NCBI RefSeq assembly: GCF_016107535.1
Contig: NZ_JABASQ010000008.1
Location: 31,449-95,448 of the forward strand
Origin: Psychrobacter cibarius
GTDB taxonomy: Bacteria > Pseudomonadota > Gammaproteobacteria > Pseudomonadales > Moraxellaceae
Length of the DNA: 64,000 nucleotides
Direction: 5' to 3'
Part shown: piece by piece, positions 1 through 7,141 of the stretch
Layout of the letters: every line of letters starts with the position of its first letter
Numbering within the stretch: position 1 is the first letter of the stretch
Notes under the pieces: generated by a model
Seen by the model: only the letters and a program-made list of their open reading frames with translations
Databases searched by the model: none
What the model was told of the DNA's origin: nothing
Made by a program: the position numbers and the translations under genes

Positions 1-587
1 CGCATACAATGCCACATAAGCATACGTTTCCACGGCGTAATCGTTTGGTCGCTGGATTGAGCTTAGCAACGATTGTGACGGAGGCGACCATTCAGAGTGG
101 TTCGCTGATTACTGCGCGTTTAACCTCGGAGCAGGGTAAGCAAGTTTTTGCCATTCCAAGTCATATTGATAATAGCAATGCAGAAGGCTGTCATCACCTG
201 ATACGTGAAGGTGCGACTTTAATTTATCATCCGCAGCAAGTGCTAGAGGATATCAATAGTCAGTTGCCATATAACAGTCATTCATTTCAATCAAATGTCT
301 TATCTACATTGAATCGAAGTCAGACAGAAAACCCTTTAGAAAACGTTAGCAGTTCTACTGCAGATACTGGCAAGCTAGCATCATCCAATATTAAACCTTC
401 TCCCAGCGCTATCGTCGTACCAGAGCATTTAACCCTTGTTTATGAGCAGCTTGATTGGCACGGGCAGGATTTAGATGCGCTGATTATCGCTACCAAACTT
501 GCCACACCACAGCTGATTGGACAGTTAATGGAGCTTGAATTATTAGGCATCATTAGTGTGCAAGGTGGACGGTATTTGCGCGTCTAA
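1..587 (+). CDS. dprA: DNA-processing protein DprA, C-terminal part (5' end outside window)
   Basis: The open frame runs in from the window edge, so the start is missing; DprA is usually about 360-380 residues and about 194 are present. The visible part begins in the Rossmann-like core with the family signature FPRRNRLVAGLS, followed by the SGSLITARLTSEQGKQVFAIP stretch (core phrases SGSLITA and VFAIP) and the GCHHLIREGATLI segment. The C-terminal 60 residues look like the winged-helix (DprA-WH) domain, ending in LLGIISVQGGRYLRV. DprA loads RecA onto single-stranded DNA taken up during natural transformation. The following gene is tsaC, a pairing also seen in pseudomonads. The ATG at position 9 is an internal Met, not the start. 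Confidence 0.95.
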   Translation, partial: HTMPHKHTFPRRNRLVAGLSLATIVTEATIQSGSLITARLTSEQGKQVFAIPSHIDNSNAEGCHHLIREGATLIYHPQQVLEDINSQLPYNSHSFQSNVLSTLNRSQTENPLENVSSSTADTGKLASSNIKPSPSAIVVPEHLTLVYEQLDWHGQDLDALIIATKLATPQLIGQLMELELLGIISVQGGRYLRV

Positions 588-931
588 AATCGTACTTTCT
601 ATCGCTTTAGGCTTTTTACGTATCTACTGCCAAGTGATTGACGACAGTACAATCTAGGGCGTGTCATCAATTAGATTGTGAGGCTTAAAATGAGAAAAAT
701 TGTAGATAAACAAGGAAGCAATTGCCGTTAATATGAACATATTGACAAAATTGCTGACGATGTTTAGCAAAATTTAGCCACTTTAAGACCACTAAACGCA
801 CTAATGTGCTAATTGATGACACGACCTAGGTAGCTGCTAATAAGGTCGCTTTAAACTTCGCTGCCCTAATTTTTCTTAGCCTTATGTTATGATGAGTGCT
901 TAAATTTCTACCTTTTTGAAGCCTTTAAGCC
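588..931. other. dprA-tsaC intergenic region with a MITE
   Basis: No coding frame. Half of this gap is the inverted-repeat element at 657-826; the rest must hold the tsaC promoter, for which no convincing -35/-10 pair was singled out. Confidence 0.6.
657..826 (-). mobile_element. MITE-like element, 170 bp (diverged, inverted copy)
   Basis: The ends are inverted repeats: left GGGCGTGTCATCAATTAG, right the same with one change (GGTCGTG...). A TA dinucleotide flanks both ends (655-656 and 827-828), consistent with a TA target duplication. No coding capacity. The interior matches, on the opposite strand, the two elements at 21830 and 31343: shared words such as AAAATGAGA, AAACAAGGAA and TTTAGCCA occur in the same order. 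A central hairpin (arms AATATG/CATATT, 730-743) replaces the TAATATC/GATATTA hairpin of the other copies, a compensatory change. No transposase is in the window, so mobilisation would be in trans; the parent IS family is not identified. Confidence 0.85.
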
Positions 932-1561
932 ATGGAAAAATCCACATCTTTTATTACTGATTCTGTCACTCAAGCTGCCAAATGGCTTAAAGAAGGACAG
1001 CTACTTGCTTATCCCACCGAAAGCGTTTGGGGTATCGGTTGTGACGCTTATGACGAAGCAGCCGTTCAACGTATTTTATCCATTAAACAGCGTCCACAAG
1101 CCAAAGGTATGATCGTCATTACTGACAGCGCTGAGCGTTTAATGCCGTTACTAGAGCCTTTAGAAGAAGGTCTGCGCCAACAAATCATCAAGAGTTGGCA
1201 GGCAGATACTGACAGTATAGAGCTACAAGGTAAGCAAGCCCATACATGGCTACTGCCTATCCCTCAGACACTTGAAACGACTATCCCTCCTTGGATCACA
1301 GGGCAGCATCAAACAGTGGCGGTTAGAGTTATTGCGCATCCTATGATTCGTCAATTGTGCCAACAACTGGTCGACGTTCAAAACCCATTTGGGCTATTGG
1401 TTTCCACAAGCTGTAATCCATCAGGGCAACCGCCTGCTATGACTTTCACTGATGCTTATGGATATTTTGGCGAGCAAATCAGCTACTTGCAGGCTGACAC
1501 TCTAGGCTATACTTTACCGAGCCAAATTCGTGACGCAACCACGGGTTTGGTTATTCGTTAG
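932..1561 (+). CDS. tsaC: Threonylcarbamoyl-AMP synthase TsaC (Sua5/YrdC family)
   Basis: Makes L-threonylcarbamoyl-AMP from threonine, bicarbonate and ATP, the first step of the t6A37 modification of ANN-decoding tRNAs in the cytoplasm. At 209 residues it matches the short TsaC type without the Sua5 C-terminal domain. Seen directly: the N-terminal AYPTESVWGIGCDA motif (substrate and nucleotide pocket), the KQRP..KGMIVI motif, AVRVIAHP and the STSCNPSGQPP motif in the C-terminal third. These are the standard YrdC-fold signatures in the right order. It follows dprA at a 344-bp distance filled by a MITE, so co-transcription with dprA is doubtful. Nothing is missing from the active-site motifs. 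Confidence 0.95.
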   Translation: MEKSTSFITDSVTQAAKWLKEGQLLAYPTESVWGIGCDAYDEAAVQRILSIKQRPQAKGMIVITDSAERLMPLLEPLEEGLRQQIIKSWQADTDSIELQGKQAHTWLLPIPQTLETTIPPWITGQHQTVAVRVIAHPMIRQLCQQLVDVQNPFGLLVSTSCNPSGQPPAMTFTDAYGYFGEQISYLQADTLGYTLPSQIRDATTGLVIR

Positions 1562-1600
1562 CGCATGACAGTCAACCAAGGGATGAGTATCATTTATTGA

Positions 1601-1637
1601 TTTCACTATTGACAGAAATAAAAGAATAGCGCAAGAT
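1601..1637 (+). promoter_or_regulatory. Putative operator/promoter A of the GbsR-type regulator gene
   Basis: TTTCACTATTGACAGAAATA at 1601-1620 is identical over 22 bp to the copy upstream of the second desaturase (5443) and closely similar to the copy upstream of the first (2245). TTTC and GAAA form the inverted outer arms and TTGACA (1609-1614) can serve as the -35 box; a weak -10 (CAAGAT, 1632-1637) lies 17 bp on. It sits 64 bp upstream of the regulator start, suggesting autoregulation. Function is inferred. Confidence 0.55.
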
Positions 1638-1684
1638 AAGTAGATAAAATAATCAAAACTTATAAAGTAGAGTACATATTAATC

Positions 1685-2203
1685 ATGAAACTAAATCCTG
1701 TGACCGAAAAATTTATCTTACATTGGGGTGAAATGGGCTCGCAGTGGGGTGTTAATCGCACCATGTCACAGATTCATGCGCTGTTATTCATCATTGGTAA
1801 GCCATTAAATGCTGAAGAAATCACCGAAACACTTGGTGTTGCTCGCTCTAACGTCTCAAACAGTATTAAAGAGTTGCAGCATTGGGGCTTAGTACAAAAG
1901 GTCTCAATATTGGGTGATCGTCGCGATCACTTCACGACCAATACTGACGTTTGGGAGCTGGCACGTATTATCGTGGTTGAACGACAAAAGCGTGAGCTTG
2001 AGCCAACAGTACAGTTCTTACAAGAATTGATGGACAGTCCTGAATTTGAACATGAAAATAATGAGGTAAAGTCACGTATTCGTGATACCCAAGAATTCGT
2101 TAGTACCCTAACCACATGGTCATCTGAGATGCTTAAGCTGCCCACAAGCATCCTCAAAAAAGTCCTAAAACTGGGCGCTAGTATTAAAAAGGTCTTACGT
2201 TAA
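1685..2203 (+). CDS. GbsR/MarR-family transcriptional regulator
   Basis: A 172-residue protein with an N-terminal helical segment and a winged helix-turn-helix at about residues 25-95. The recognition region reads ITETLGVARSNVSNSIKELQ and is followed by GLVQKV and a GDRRDHF wing. This is the layout of GbsR-like regulators (the MarR-superfamily group that includes the choline/betaine repressor GbsR). The C-terminal 80 residues are helical and may mediate dimerisation. A conserved inverted motif precedes this gene and both neighbouring desaturase genes, so the likely targets are itself and the desaturases. The ligand cannot be told; membrane or osmotic signals are possible. No strong Shine-Dalgarno is visible, but this ATG starts the conserved domain region cleanly. 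Confidence 0.8.
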   Translation: MKLNPVTEKFILHWGEMGSQWGVNRTMSQIHALLFIIGKPLNAEEITETLGVARSNVSNSIKELQHWGLVQKVSILGDRRDHFTTNTDVWELARIIVVERQKRELEPTVQFLQELMDSPEFEHENNEVKSRIRDTQEFVSTLTTWSSEMLKLPTSILKKVLKLGASIKKVLR

Positions 2204-2244
2204 TAGTGAGCTGTGTAATTTAAAATAAAAAATTTGCAATATAA

Positions 2245-2281
2245 TTTCTGTTTTGACAGAAATATATGTAATAAATATAAA
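2245..2281 (+). promoter_or_regulatory. Promoter with overlapping putative operator B, first desaturase
   Basis: TTTCTGTTTTGACAGAAATA (2245-2264) has near-perfect palindromic arms TTTCTGT/ACAGAAA. TTGACA (2253-2258), a 17-bp spacer and TATAAA (2276-2281) make a good sigma-70 promoter, so a protein bound to the palindrome would occlude the -35 box. It is the most palindromic of the three related sites. Confidence 0.65.
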
Positions 2282-2349
2282 AGCCAGCTAAGTTTAAGTG
2301 AGATAAGTTTCTATAAAATAGCAGCAACAAAAATAGTAATAACAAATGG

Positions 2350-3306
2350 ATGTGTAAAATGACAGTTAATCAGACACACGCTAATAAAGAGCCAGCCATT
2401 AAAAAGGCTGTTGCTGCAGTCGAGTGGCAAGACTTGCGCCGGTTAACGCGCGGTCAAATCGCTTACAATGTTATTTTGCCTTATCCATTTTTGTTGTTGT
2501 CTTGGTGGTTTGCTAGTCAATCATGGTATGTATTGGCGTGCGGGGCTTCTTATTTGTTTTTTGCTGCCGCATTTCGCCAAGCGCACGATGGCTATCATCA
2601 TAGTTTGGGTACAGGTAAACGCACGACCACCGCTATATTATTATTGCTCAGCGTACTATTAATGACCAGTTTGCACAGCATTCGAGCCACGCACATGGCC
2701 CATCATCGTGACCCATTGGGCGATAGTGATATTGAAGGCAGTCTAGCAAAAGACTCATGGTGGCAAGCGCTCCTCGGTGGGATAACTTATCGACTCGATA
2801 TTTATCGCCAAGGACTGCGTCTCAGCAGCCGTCGCAATCAAAAATTGGCTTGGCTAGAATTTGCTTTGATTGGTTTAGTCATCATAGTTGCCCTTATATT
2901 GACCGCCTTTACTATTCCTACTCTCGCGATATTAGTGCAAGTATTGATGTATCACCTACTGACCATGATGTTGGCCAATGCCAGTGTCGGCATCATTGCG
3001 GTGTGGGGCGTGCATCATGATTGTGATGAGACAATCGCCCGAACTGAGCGCAATCCTTTGGTCAATTTGCTGACTTTTAACTTGTTATATCACGTAGAGC
3101 ATCATCTCTTTCCTGCTGTGCCATCCAATCATTTACCTGAGCTTGCCAAGCGTTTAGATGCAGCAGCGCCACACCTGACCAAAGCACATGTATTACCAAG
3201 TATGGTTAACGTCATAGGTTTTATTAATTATCGTTGGAACAAATTAAAGAATAAATCTCAAAATAGTAATGATAGTGACTGTCCTATTCGTAAGCGTTTT
3301 GCTTAA
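2350..3306 (+). CDS. Membrane fatty acid desaturase (paralogue 1)
   Basis: A di-iron, membrane-bound desaturase/hydroxylase-superfamily protein of 318 residues. The histidine clusters are visible in order: HDGYHH (about residue 80), HMAHHRD (about 117), HHDCD (about 223) and HVEHH within NLLYHVEHHLFPAVPSNH (about 250-268), between hydrophobic segments that would place the cluster at the cytoplasmic face. It should introduce a double bond into acyl chains of membrane lipid with O2 and an electron donor; a carotenoid-type substrate cannot be excluded. It is paralogous to the gene at 5544, sharing VEWQDLR near the N terminus and LVNLLTFNLLYH-like text near the C terminus. The second in-frame ATG at 2359 is an equally good start because neither has a strong Shine-Dalgarno. 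A candidate operator overlaps its promoter. Confidence 0.85.
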   Translation: MCKMTVNQTHANKEPAIKKAVAAVEWQDLRRLTRGQIAYNVILPYPFLLLSWWFASQSWYVLACGASYLFFAAAFRQAHDGYHHSLGTGKRTTTAILLLLSVLLMTSLHSIRATHMAHHRDPLGDSDIEGSLAKDSWWQALLGGITYRLDIYRQGLRLSSRRNQKLAWLEFALIGLVIIVALILTAFTIPTLAILVQVLMYHLLTMMLANASVGIIAVWGVHHDCDETIARTERNPLVNLLTFNLLYHVEHHLFPAVPSNHLPELAKRLDAAAPHLTKAHVLPSMVNVIGFINYRWNKLKNKSQNSNDSDCPIRKRFA

Positions 3307-3333
3307 TCAGTAGGCAAAACAAAATCAAAATAC

Positions 3334-3353
3334 TTATCCACCAATTATCCACA
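3334..3353 (+). promoter_or_regulatory. Pair of DnaA boxes
   Basis: TTATCCACA at 3345-3353 is a perfect consensus DnaA box, and TTATCCACC at 3334-3342 differs in one position. Both lie on the same strand, 11 bp apart start to start (about one helical turn), in the short gap after the first desaturase. This may be a DnaA-regulated or DnaA-titrating site; there is no AT-rich unwinding array to suggest a full origin. Confidence 0.5.
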
Positions 3354-3423
3354 GGAATTTCATTGGCTTTGGCAACGCCGTATTTATACTCAATTAACGA
3401 CGAATGTTAATGGGATAAATAGA

Positions 3424-3924
3424 ATGAAAACGAATAATGAGTTAGGTGTGTATCCTTATCTACAAGTGATTATTTTGTTTGCAGGGTTTGGTAGTATGGT
3501 TGGTGGAGTGATTGCAGAGCTGGGTTTATTGTTTGTTTTTAGGGATGCGGATTTTGTGCAGATTGGTTATCAGCCATTACTCTATGTTGGTCTGCTTGGT
3601 TTTATTCCTGCTTTATTAACGGGTGTTATCGTCGCTTATAAGCAGATATGGCGCGGTGATCATAAAAGTCTACGCACGACATTTTTAGTGGGGTTTATAA
3701 CGTCAGCAGGTTATATGGGTGCAATCATCCTATATCTAGGCATCAACTCATGGATAGAGGTTGGCGTGCTATTGGCCTTTATGATTGGTATAGGATTGTT
3801 TGGCGCTATCAACTTAGCTATAGCCAGCCGCATTGCTTTACCAAAAGTACGTAAAAGTCATTTTGATCTTAGTACTAAAAAAGTAGACGATGGCTATAAC
3901 GGATTAAGTTTTACTAAACGATAA
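3424..3924 (+). CDS. Small integral membrane protein, unknown function
   Basis: A 166-residue protein with four predicted transmembrane segments, roughly at residues 10-32, 50-72, 84-105 and 112-135, followed by a charged cytoplasmic tail of about 30 residues. No family was recognised. It sits between the first desaturase and the epimerase on the same strand, and another multi-span small protein occupies the matching position before the second desaturase (4958). The two are not obviously homologous. It may belong to the lipid cluster, but that is only suggested by position. Confidence 0.65.
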   Translation: MKTNNELGVYPYLQVIILFAGFGSMVGGVIAELGLLFVFRDADFVQIGYQPLLYVGLLGFIPALLTGVIVAYKQIWRGDHKSLRTTFLVGFITSAGYMGAIILYLGINSWIEVGVLLAFMIGIGLFGAINLAIASRIALPKVRKSHFDLSTKKVDDGYNGLSFTKR

Positions 3925-3947
3925 GCGAAAAATATAGGGAGTAGGAC

Positions 3948-4913
3948 ATGAATATTTTAATCAGTGGTGGCTCAGGCTTTTTAGGCAGTGCTTTTAGTGA
4001 CGAGCTTATCAAACGCTATCGTACGCAGGATAAGGACTTACACATTACATGGCTAACACGCGATAGCAGCCAAACGCATCCTGACTCGATCAGCATGATG
4101 ACCTACGATGAGCTAGCGAGTTCGGATAAAAGCTTTGATGTTATCTTAAATCTAGCAGGCGCAGGCATTGCTGACTCGCGCTGGAGCGATGCGCGCAAAG
4201 AGCAGTTGCTCGCCAGCCGTATCAAGCCTACCGAATCCTTATTGGCATTGATTAAGCGCACCAGTATTAAGCCCAAACTAATGGTCAGCGGCTCTGCGAT
4301 TGGCTGGTATGGCGCACAAGGCGATAAACCTCTTACCGAAAGCAGTGGTTTTGAAACTGATTTTGCCCATCAATTATGTCATGAATGGGAGCAGTTAGCG
4401 CTCAAAGCCACTAAACATGGCGTGCCTGTGGCTATCGTGCGCACTGGGGTGGTTATCCATCCTGATGGCGGGATGCTCGGTAAGTTATTAGCCCCATTTA
4501 AAATGGGTGTCGGTGGACAGTTGGGTGATGGCAAGCAAATCATGAGCTGGATCAGTCGTGAAGACTGGGTTGGGGCAGCGATATTTATCATTGAAAAGCA
4601 TCTTGCTAATTATGCGGAAACTCAGACTATCGATGATCACTCGTTAGAAACTATCAATGATACGCCAGTGCTGGTGTATAACCTCACTGCGCCTAATCCA
4701 GTGACCAATCATACTTTTACCAAAACGCTCGGAGCATGGTTACACCGTCCCACCTTTTTTACTTTACCCAATTTTCTGCTTAAACTGATATTTGGTGAGA
4801 TGTCGACGCTACTAATAGATGGACAAAAGGTATTGCCTCAAGCATTACAGGACGCAGGTTATGATTTTAAACAGCCAACACTGAAGCAAGCTTTAGAAGA
4901 GCAGAGTTCGTAA
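3948..4913 (+). CDS. TIGR01777-type NAD(P)-dependent epimerase (SDR39U1/YfcH-like)
   Basis: An extended short-chain dehydrogenase-like protein of 321 residues. It starts with the dinucleotide-binding motif ISGGSGFLGSAF, then has NLAGAGIADSRW (about 68-80), the VSGSAIGWYG segment (about 110-120), the IVRTGVVI strand and GDGKQIMSWI, followed by the conserved C-terminal DUF1731-like region ending ALQDAGYDFKQPTLKQAL. These are hallmarks of the YfcH/SDR39U1 family, whose physiological substrate is not settled. The Shine-Dalgarno GGGAG (3939-3943) supports the start. Only 23 bp separate it from the preceding membrane-protein gene, so the two are likely co-transcribed. Confidence 0.88.
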   Translation: MNILISGGSGFLGSAFSDELIKRYRTQDKDLHITWLTRDSSQTHPDSISMMTYDELASSDKSFDVILNLAGAGIADSRWSDARKEQLLASRIKPTESLLALIKRTSIKPKLMVSGSAIGWYGAQGDKPLTESSGFETDFAHQLCHEWEQLALKATKHGVPVAIVRTGVVIHPDGGMLGKLLAPFKMGVGGQLGDGKQIMSWISREDWVGAAIFIIEKHLANYAETQTIDDHSLETINDTPVLVYNLTAPNPVTNHTFTKTLGAWLHRPTFFTLPNFLLKLIFGEMSTLLIDGQKVLPQALQDAGYDFKQPTLKQALEEQSS

Positions 4914-4926
4914 AACATTAAGCGAC

Positions 4927-4942
4927 TGTTTCATGTGAAACC
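4927..4942. promoter_or_regulatory. parS-like 16-mer
   Basis: TGTTTCATGTGAAACC matches the broadly conserved ParB-binding site TGTTTCACGTGAAACA at 14 of 16 positions, with both GTTTCA/TGAAAC arms intact and differences only at the eighth and last bases. It lies in the short gap between the epimerase and the next gene. No parAB genes are in the window. It could instead be a local operator. Confidence 0.4.
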
Positions 4943-4957
4943 TAAATGGAGGTGTTT

Positions 4958-5428
4958 ATGAGTGATATTGAGGTTGGCGCTACAGCAACCAGCTATCCAA
5001 AGAGTAAGGTGATAAATCAATATGCACAATTTGGCGGGGCATTAGGTGGGATATTCTTATGGTTAAGCGTAGCAGTACCTGATGTCTTGTTTAATGACTA
5101 TAATTTTGGTGCGCCCGAAATGTTCAATATTACTAACGTCTATTTCAGCACTGTATTTAATGTAGTTTGGCTGCTAGGGTTTGCGCTGATTTTCTATATA
5201 ATTTTTGGATTTATATTAGGACTGTTACCTTCGTTATTTACAGGCTGGATTCTTGCGCAAGTAAATGCTTACTGTAATTATAAAGGCCTTCTTATCTCTT
5301 TAATTACGGGTGGTTTTATGGGCTTTGCCTTTCTATCTTTACTAGAGCTACCTCTTATTATGCAGGTTTTGACAGGCGGTATCAGCGCTGTAATTACAGG
5401 TCTTGTCGCATTACCTAAATACGAATAA
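4958..5428 (+). CDS. Small integral membrane protein, unknown function
   Basis: A 156-residue protein with three or four hydrophobic segments, including ALGGIFLWLSVAV near residue 30, a long one around residues 70-95, and two at the C terminus. The start is placed at 4958 because GGAGG at 4948-4952 sits at the right distance from it; the in-frame ATG at 4946 would overlap that Shine-Dalgarno. No family recognised. It lies 115 bp before the second desaturase, but a promoter-like site intervenes. Confidence 0.65.
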   Translation: MSDIEVGATATSYPKSKVINQYAQFGGALGGIFLWLSVAVPDVLFNDYNFGAPEMFNITNVYFSTVFNVVWLLGFALIFYIIFGFILGLLPSLFTGWILAQVNAYCNYKGLLISLITGGFMGFAFLSLLELPLIMQVLTGGISAVITGLVALPKYE

Positions 5429-5442
5429 AATTTAAATAGTAA

Positions 5443-5462
5443 TTTCACTATTGACAGAAATA
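5443..5462 (+). promoter_or_regulatory. Putative operator/promoter C, second desaturase
   Basis: Copy of the motif TTTCACTATTGACAGAAATA, identical over 22 bp to the site before the regulator gene (1601). The embedded TTGACA (5451-5456) could be a -35 box; TAAAAT at 5471-5476 is the best -10 but only 14 bp away, so the promoter may need an activator or be weak. It is 81 bp before the desaturase start. Confidence 0.55.
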
Positions 5463-5543
5463 AAGTAAATTAAAATAGCCGATTAAATTAAGTGGTCGCG
5501 CCAGCAAGACAGCTACTGCTTATCACTAAGTAAGGAGAACATC

Positions 5544-6401
5544 ATGCGTCATCCTTCGTTAGACAGTGTTGAATGGCAAGATTTGCGACAGCTTAGTCTT
5601 GGCGAGACTGTTTATAATATTTTCTTATCTTTGCCTTTTTTATTATTGTCATGGTGGAGCGCGTGGCAAGGGTGGTGGTTACTTGCACTTGTGGCGACTT
5701 TTTTCTTTTTTACTGCCGCACTGAGACAAGCCCATGATTGTTATCACCGCACTTTAGGGGTGAGTAAAGTCGCCACAGAGCTCATGCTGTTTCTTCTCAG
5801 TATCATGATGCTCTGTAGTACGCATGCCATTCGTCACACTCATCTTAATCATCATAGAGATCCGCTGGGTGACAGCGATGTCGAGGGTAATTGGGCTCGT
5901 CTGCCTTGGTATCAGGCGATATTGGGAGGCGGACTTTTCTCGATTATGATTCAGTGGTTTGGCTTGACGCATGGTAGTAGCCGCAATCGTATTCTCGTTG
6001 CCTTTGATATGCTGCTTATTTTCGCAGTGATTGCTGCTGCTTTTATCACGACGCATCCAGTTTTGATATATCACGTATTGGTGATGATATTGGCCAATAC
6101 GATGGTAGGATTCTTTGCAGTATGGAGCGTCCATCATGGTTGTGATGACGTGGTATATGCGCGCAGTGAGCGTCATCCATTGATTAATTTACTGACTTTT
6201 AACTTACTCTATCACATCGAGCATCACTTATTCCCAGCGGTGCCAACCAATCATTTACCGGTACTGGCCAAGCGCTTAGATGCTACCGCTCCGCAGTGGA
6301 CGCAGCAGCCAGTCATTCCTCTTTTAGCCCCAGCCAATCAGTATCAAGAATCTAGGGTGACTGAAAAATCCAATGCCCATTCGCGTCACTTTGATATTTA
6401 G
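5544..6401 (+). CDS. Membrane fatty acid desaturase (paralogue 2)
   Basis: A 285-residue di-iron membrane desaturase, paralogous to the gene at 2350 but with a shorter N terminus (starting MRHPSLDSVEWQDLRQL) and C terminus. Histidine clusters: HDCYHR (about 65; the last His of the paralogue is Arg here), HLNHHRDPLGDSD (about 100), HHGCDD (about 197) and HIEHH within LLYHIEHHLFPAVPTNH (about 222). Several hydrophobic segments flank them. The start has a strong AAGGAGA Shine-Dalgarno 6 bases upstream. The duplicated enzymes, each behind the same motif, may differ in positional or chain-length specificity; the sequence does not say which. Confidence 0.85.
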   Translation: MRHPSLDSVEWQDLRQLSLGETVYNIFLSLPFLLLSWWSAWQGWWLLALVATFFFFTAALRQAHDCYHRTLGVSKVATELMLFLLSIMMLCSTHAIRHTHLNHHRDPLGDSDVEGNWARLPWYQAILGGGLFSIMIQWFGLTHGSSRNRILVAFDMLLIFAVIAAAFITTHPVLIYHVLVMILANTMVGFFAVWSVHHGCDDVVYARSERHPLINLLTFNLLYHIEHHLFPAVPTNHLPVLAKRLDATAPQWTQQPVIPLLAPANQYQESRVTEKSNAHSRHFDI

Positions 6402-6410
6402 CTATAGTCG

Positions 6411-6508
6411 GTTCAATATAATTTGGATACAAGGAATGTGAGCGAAAGTACTACAAATAGTAGACTAAGCGAGCCTGACACCGTATCTGATTTATATAGG
6501 ATTGAATA
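6411..6508. repeat. Imperfect inverted-repeat element, about 98 bp
   Basis: The left arm TTCAATATAATTTGGATAC (6412-6430) and the reverse complement of the right arm (6483-6508) agree apart from a five-base insertion and a few changes. The interior holds a shorter AGTACTAC/GTAGACT imperfect repeat. It fills the gap between the second desaturase and the DCC-family gene. It may be an intergenic palindromic repeat of this genus; no second copy was seen in the window. Confidence 0.4.
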
Positions 6509-6532
6509 TATCACTCATAAAGGAGTCGTAAG

Positions 6533-6994
6533 ATGATTATCCAAAATCATATCAACAGTTATAGAGAGCAAGCGCATTTATCCATCACCATGTATTACGA
6601 CGATGCTTGCGTCATATGTAGCACCGAGGCGCACAATATGAAAATGCGACAGCCGGAGAAGATACGCTTAGTTCCTGTGGACGAGGGGGTTAATGAGTTG
6701 GCAGTCGTAGGATTCAGCCGCAAGGATGCGATGACTTATATGTGTGTGCAAGACAACTACGGCAATTGGTACACGCATATGGATGCTGTGCGATTGCTCT
6801 ACAGAACGGGTGGCGTTAAATGGTCACCGTTGTTGTTTTTGCCAGTAGTCAAACAACTTGGCGACTTCGCTTATCCGTATGTTGCGCGCAATCGTTATAG
6901 AATTCCGAACTGGGTGACCAAACTGGTCTATGGCAAAGCAGTGATACAAGCCTGTAAAAATGGCGTTTGCCAAATAGCACCAAATAAACGTTAA
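6533..6994 (+). CDS. DCC-family (DUF393) thiol-disulfide oxidoreductase-like protein
   Basis: A 153-residue protein with the family-defining N-terminal motif, here YYDDACVICSTEA (about residues 22-34; usual form YDGxCxxC), then a middle segment LVPVDEG and the basic C-terminal region RYRIPNWV common in DUF393 proteins. The CxxC is intact (CVIC), so a thioredoxin-like redox role is possible, but the biochemical function is not established. AAGGAGT sits 7 bases before the start. Its position directly after the second desaturase hints at a link with membrane lipid metabolism, but an inverted-repeat element separates them. Confidence 0.8.
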   Translation: MIIQNHINSYREQAHLSITMYYDDACVICSTEAHNMKMRQPEKIRLVPVDEGVNELAVVGFSRKDAMTYMCVQDNYGNWYTHMDAVRLLYRTGGVKWSPLLFLPVVKQLGDFAYPYVARNRYRIPNWVTKLVYGKAVIQACKNGVCQIAPNKR

Positions 6995-7141
6995 AGTACG
7001 TTTATTGGCAACCATTTAGTTTTGTGGCAACAGCACTCTAGACGTAAAACATATGAAGCTTTCGTGGAAAAAAGACACGATATTCAGAACATCAAATTTT
7101 TAACGTAAGATAGCGCTATCTTTATTTAACTAGATTTACTT

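Noticed and set aside
3334..4942. DnaA boxes plus parS-like site as the replication origin itself
   Set aside because: Only two boxes, no AT-rich unwinding element next to them and no dnaA, rpmH or parAB genes nearby; kept as separate weaker observations.
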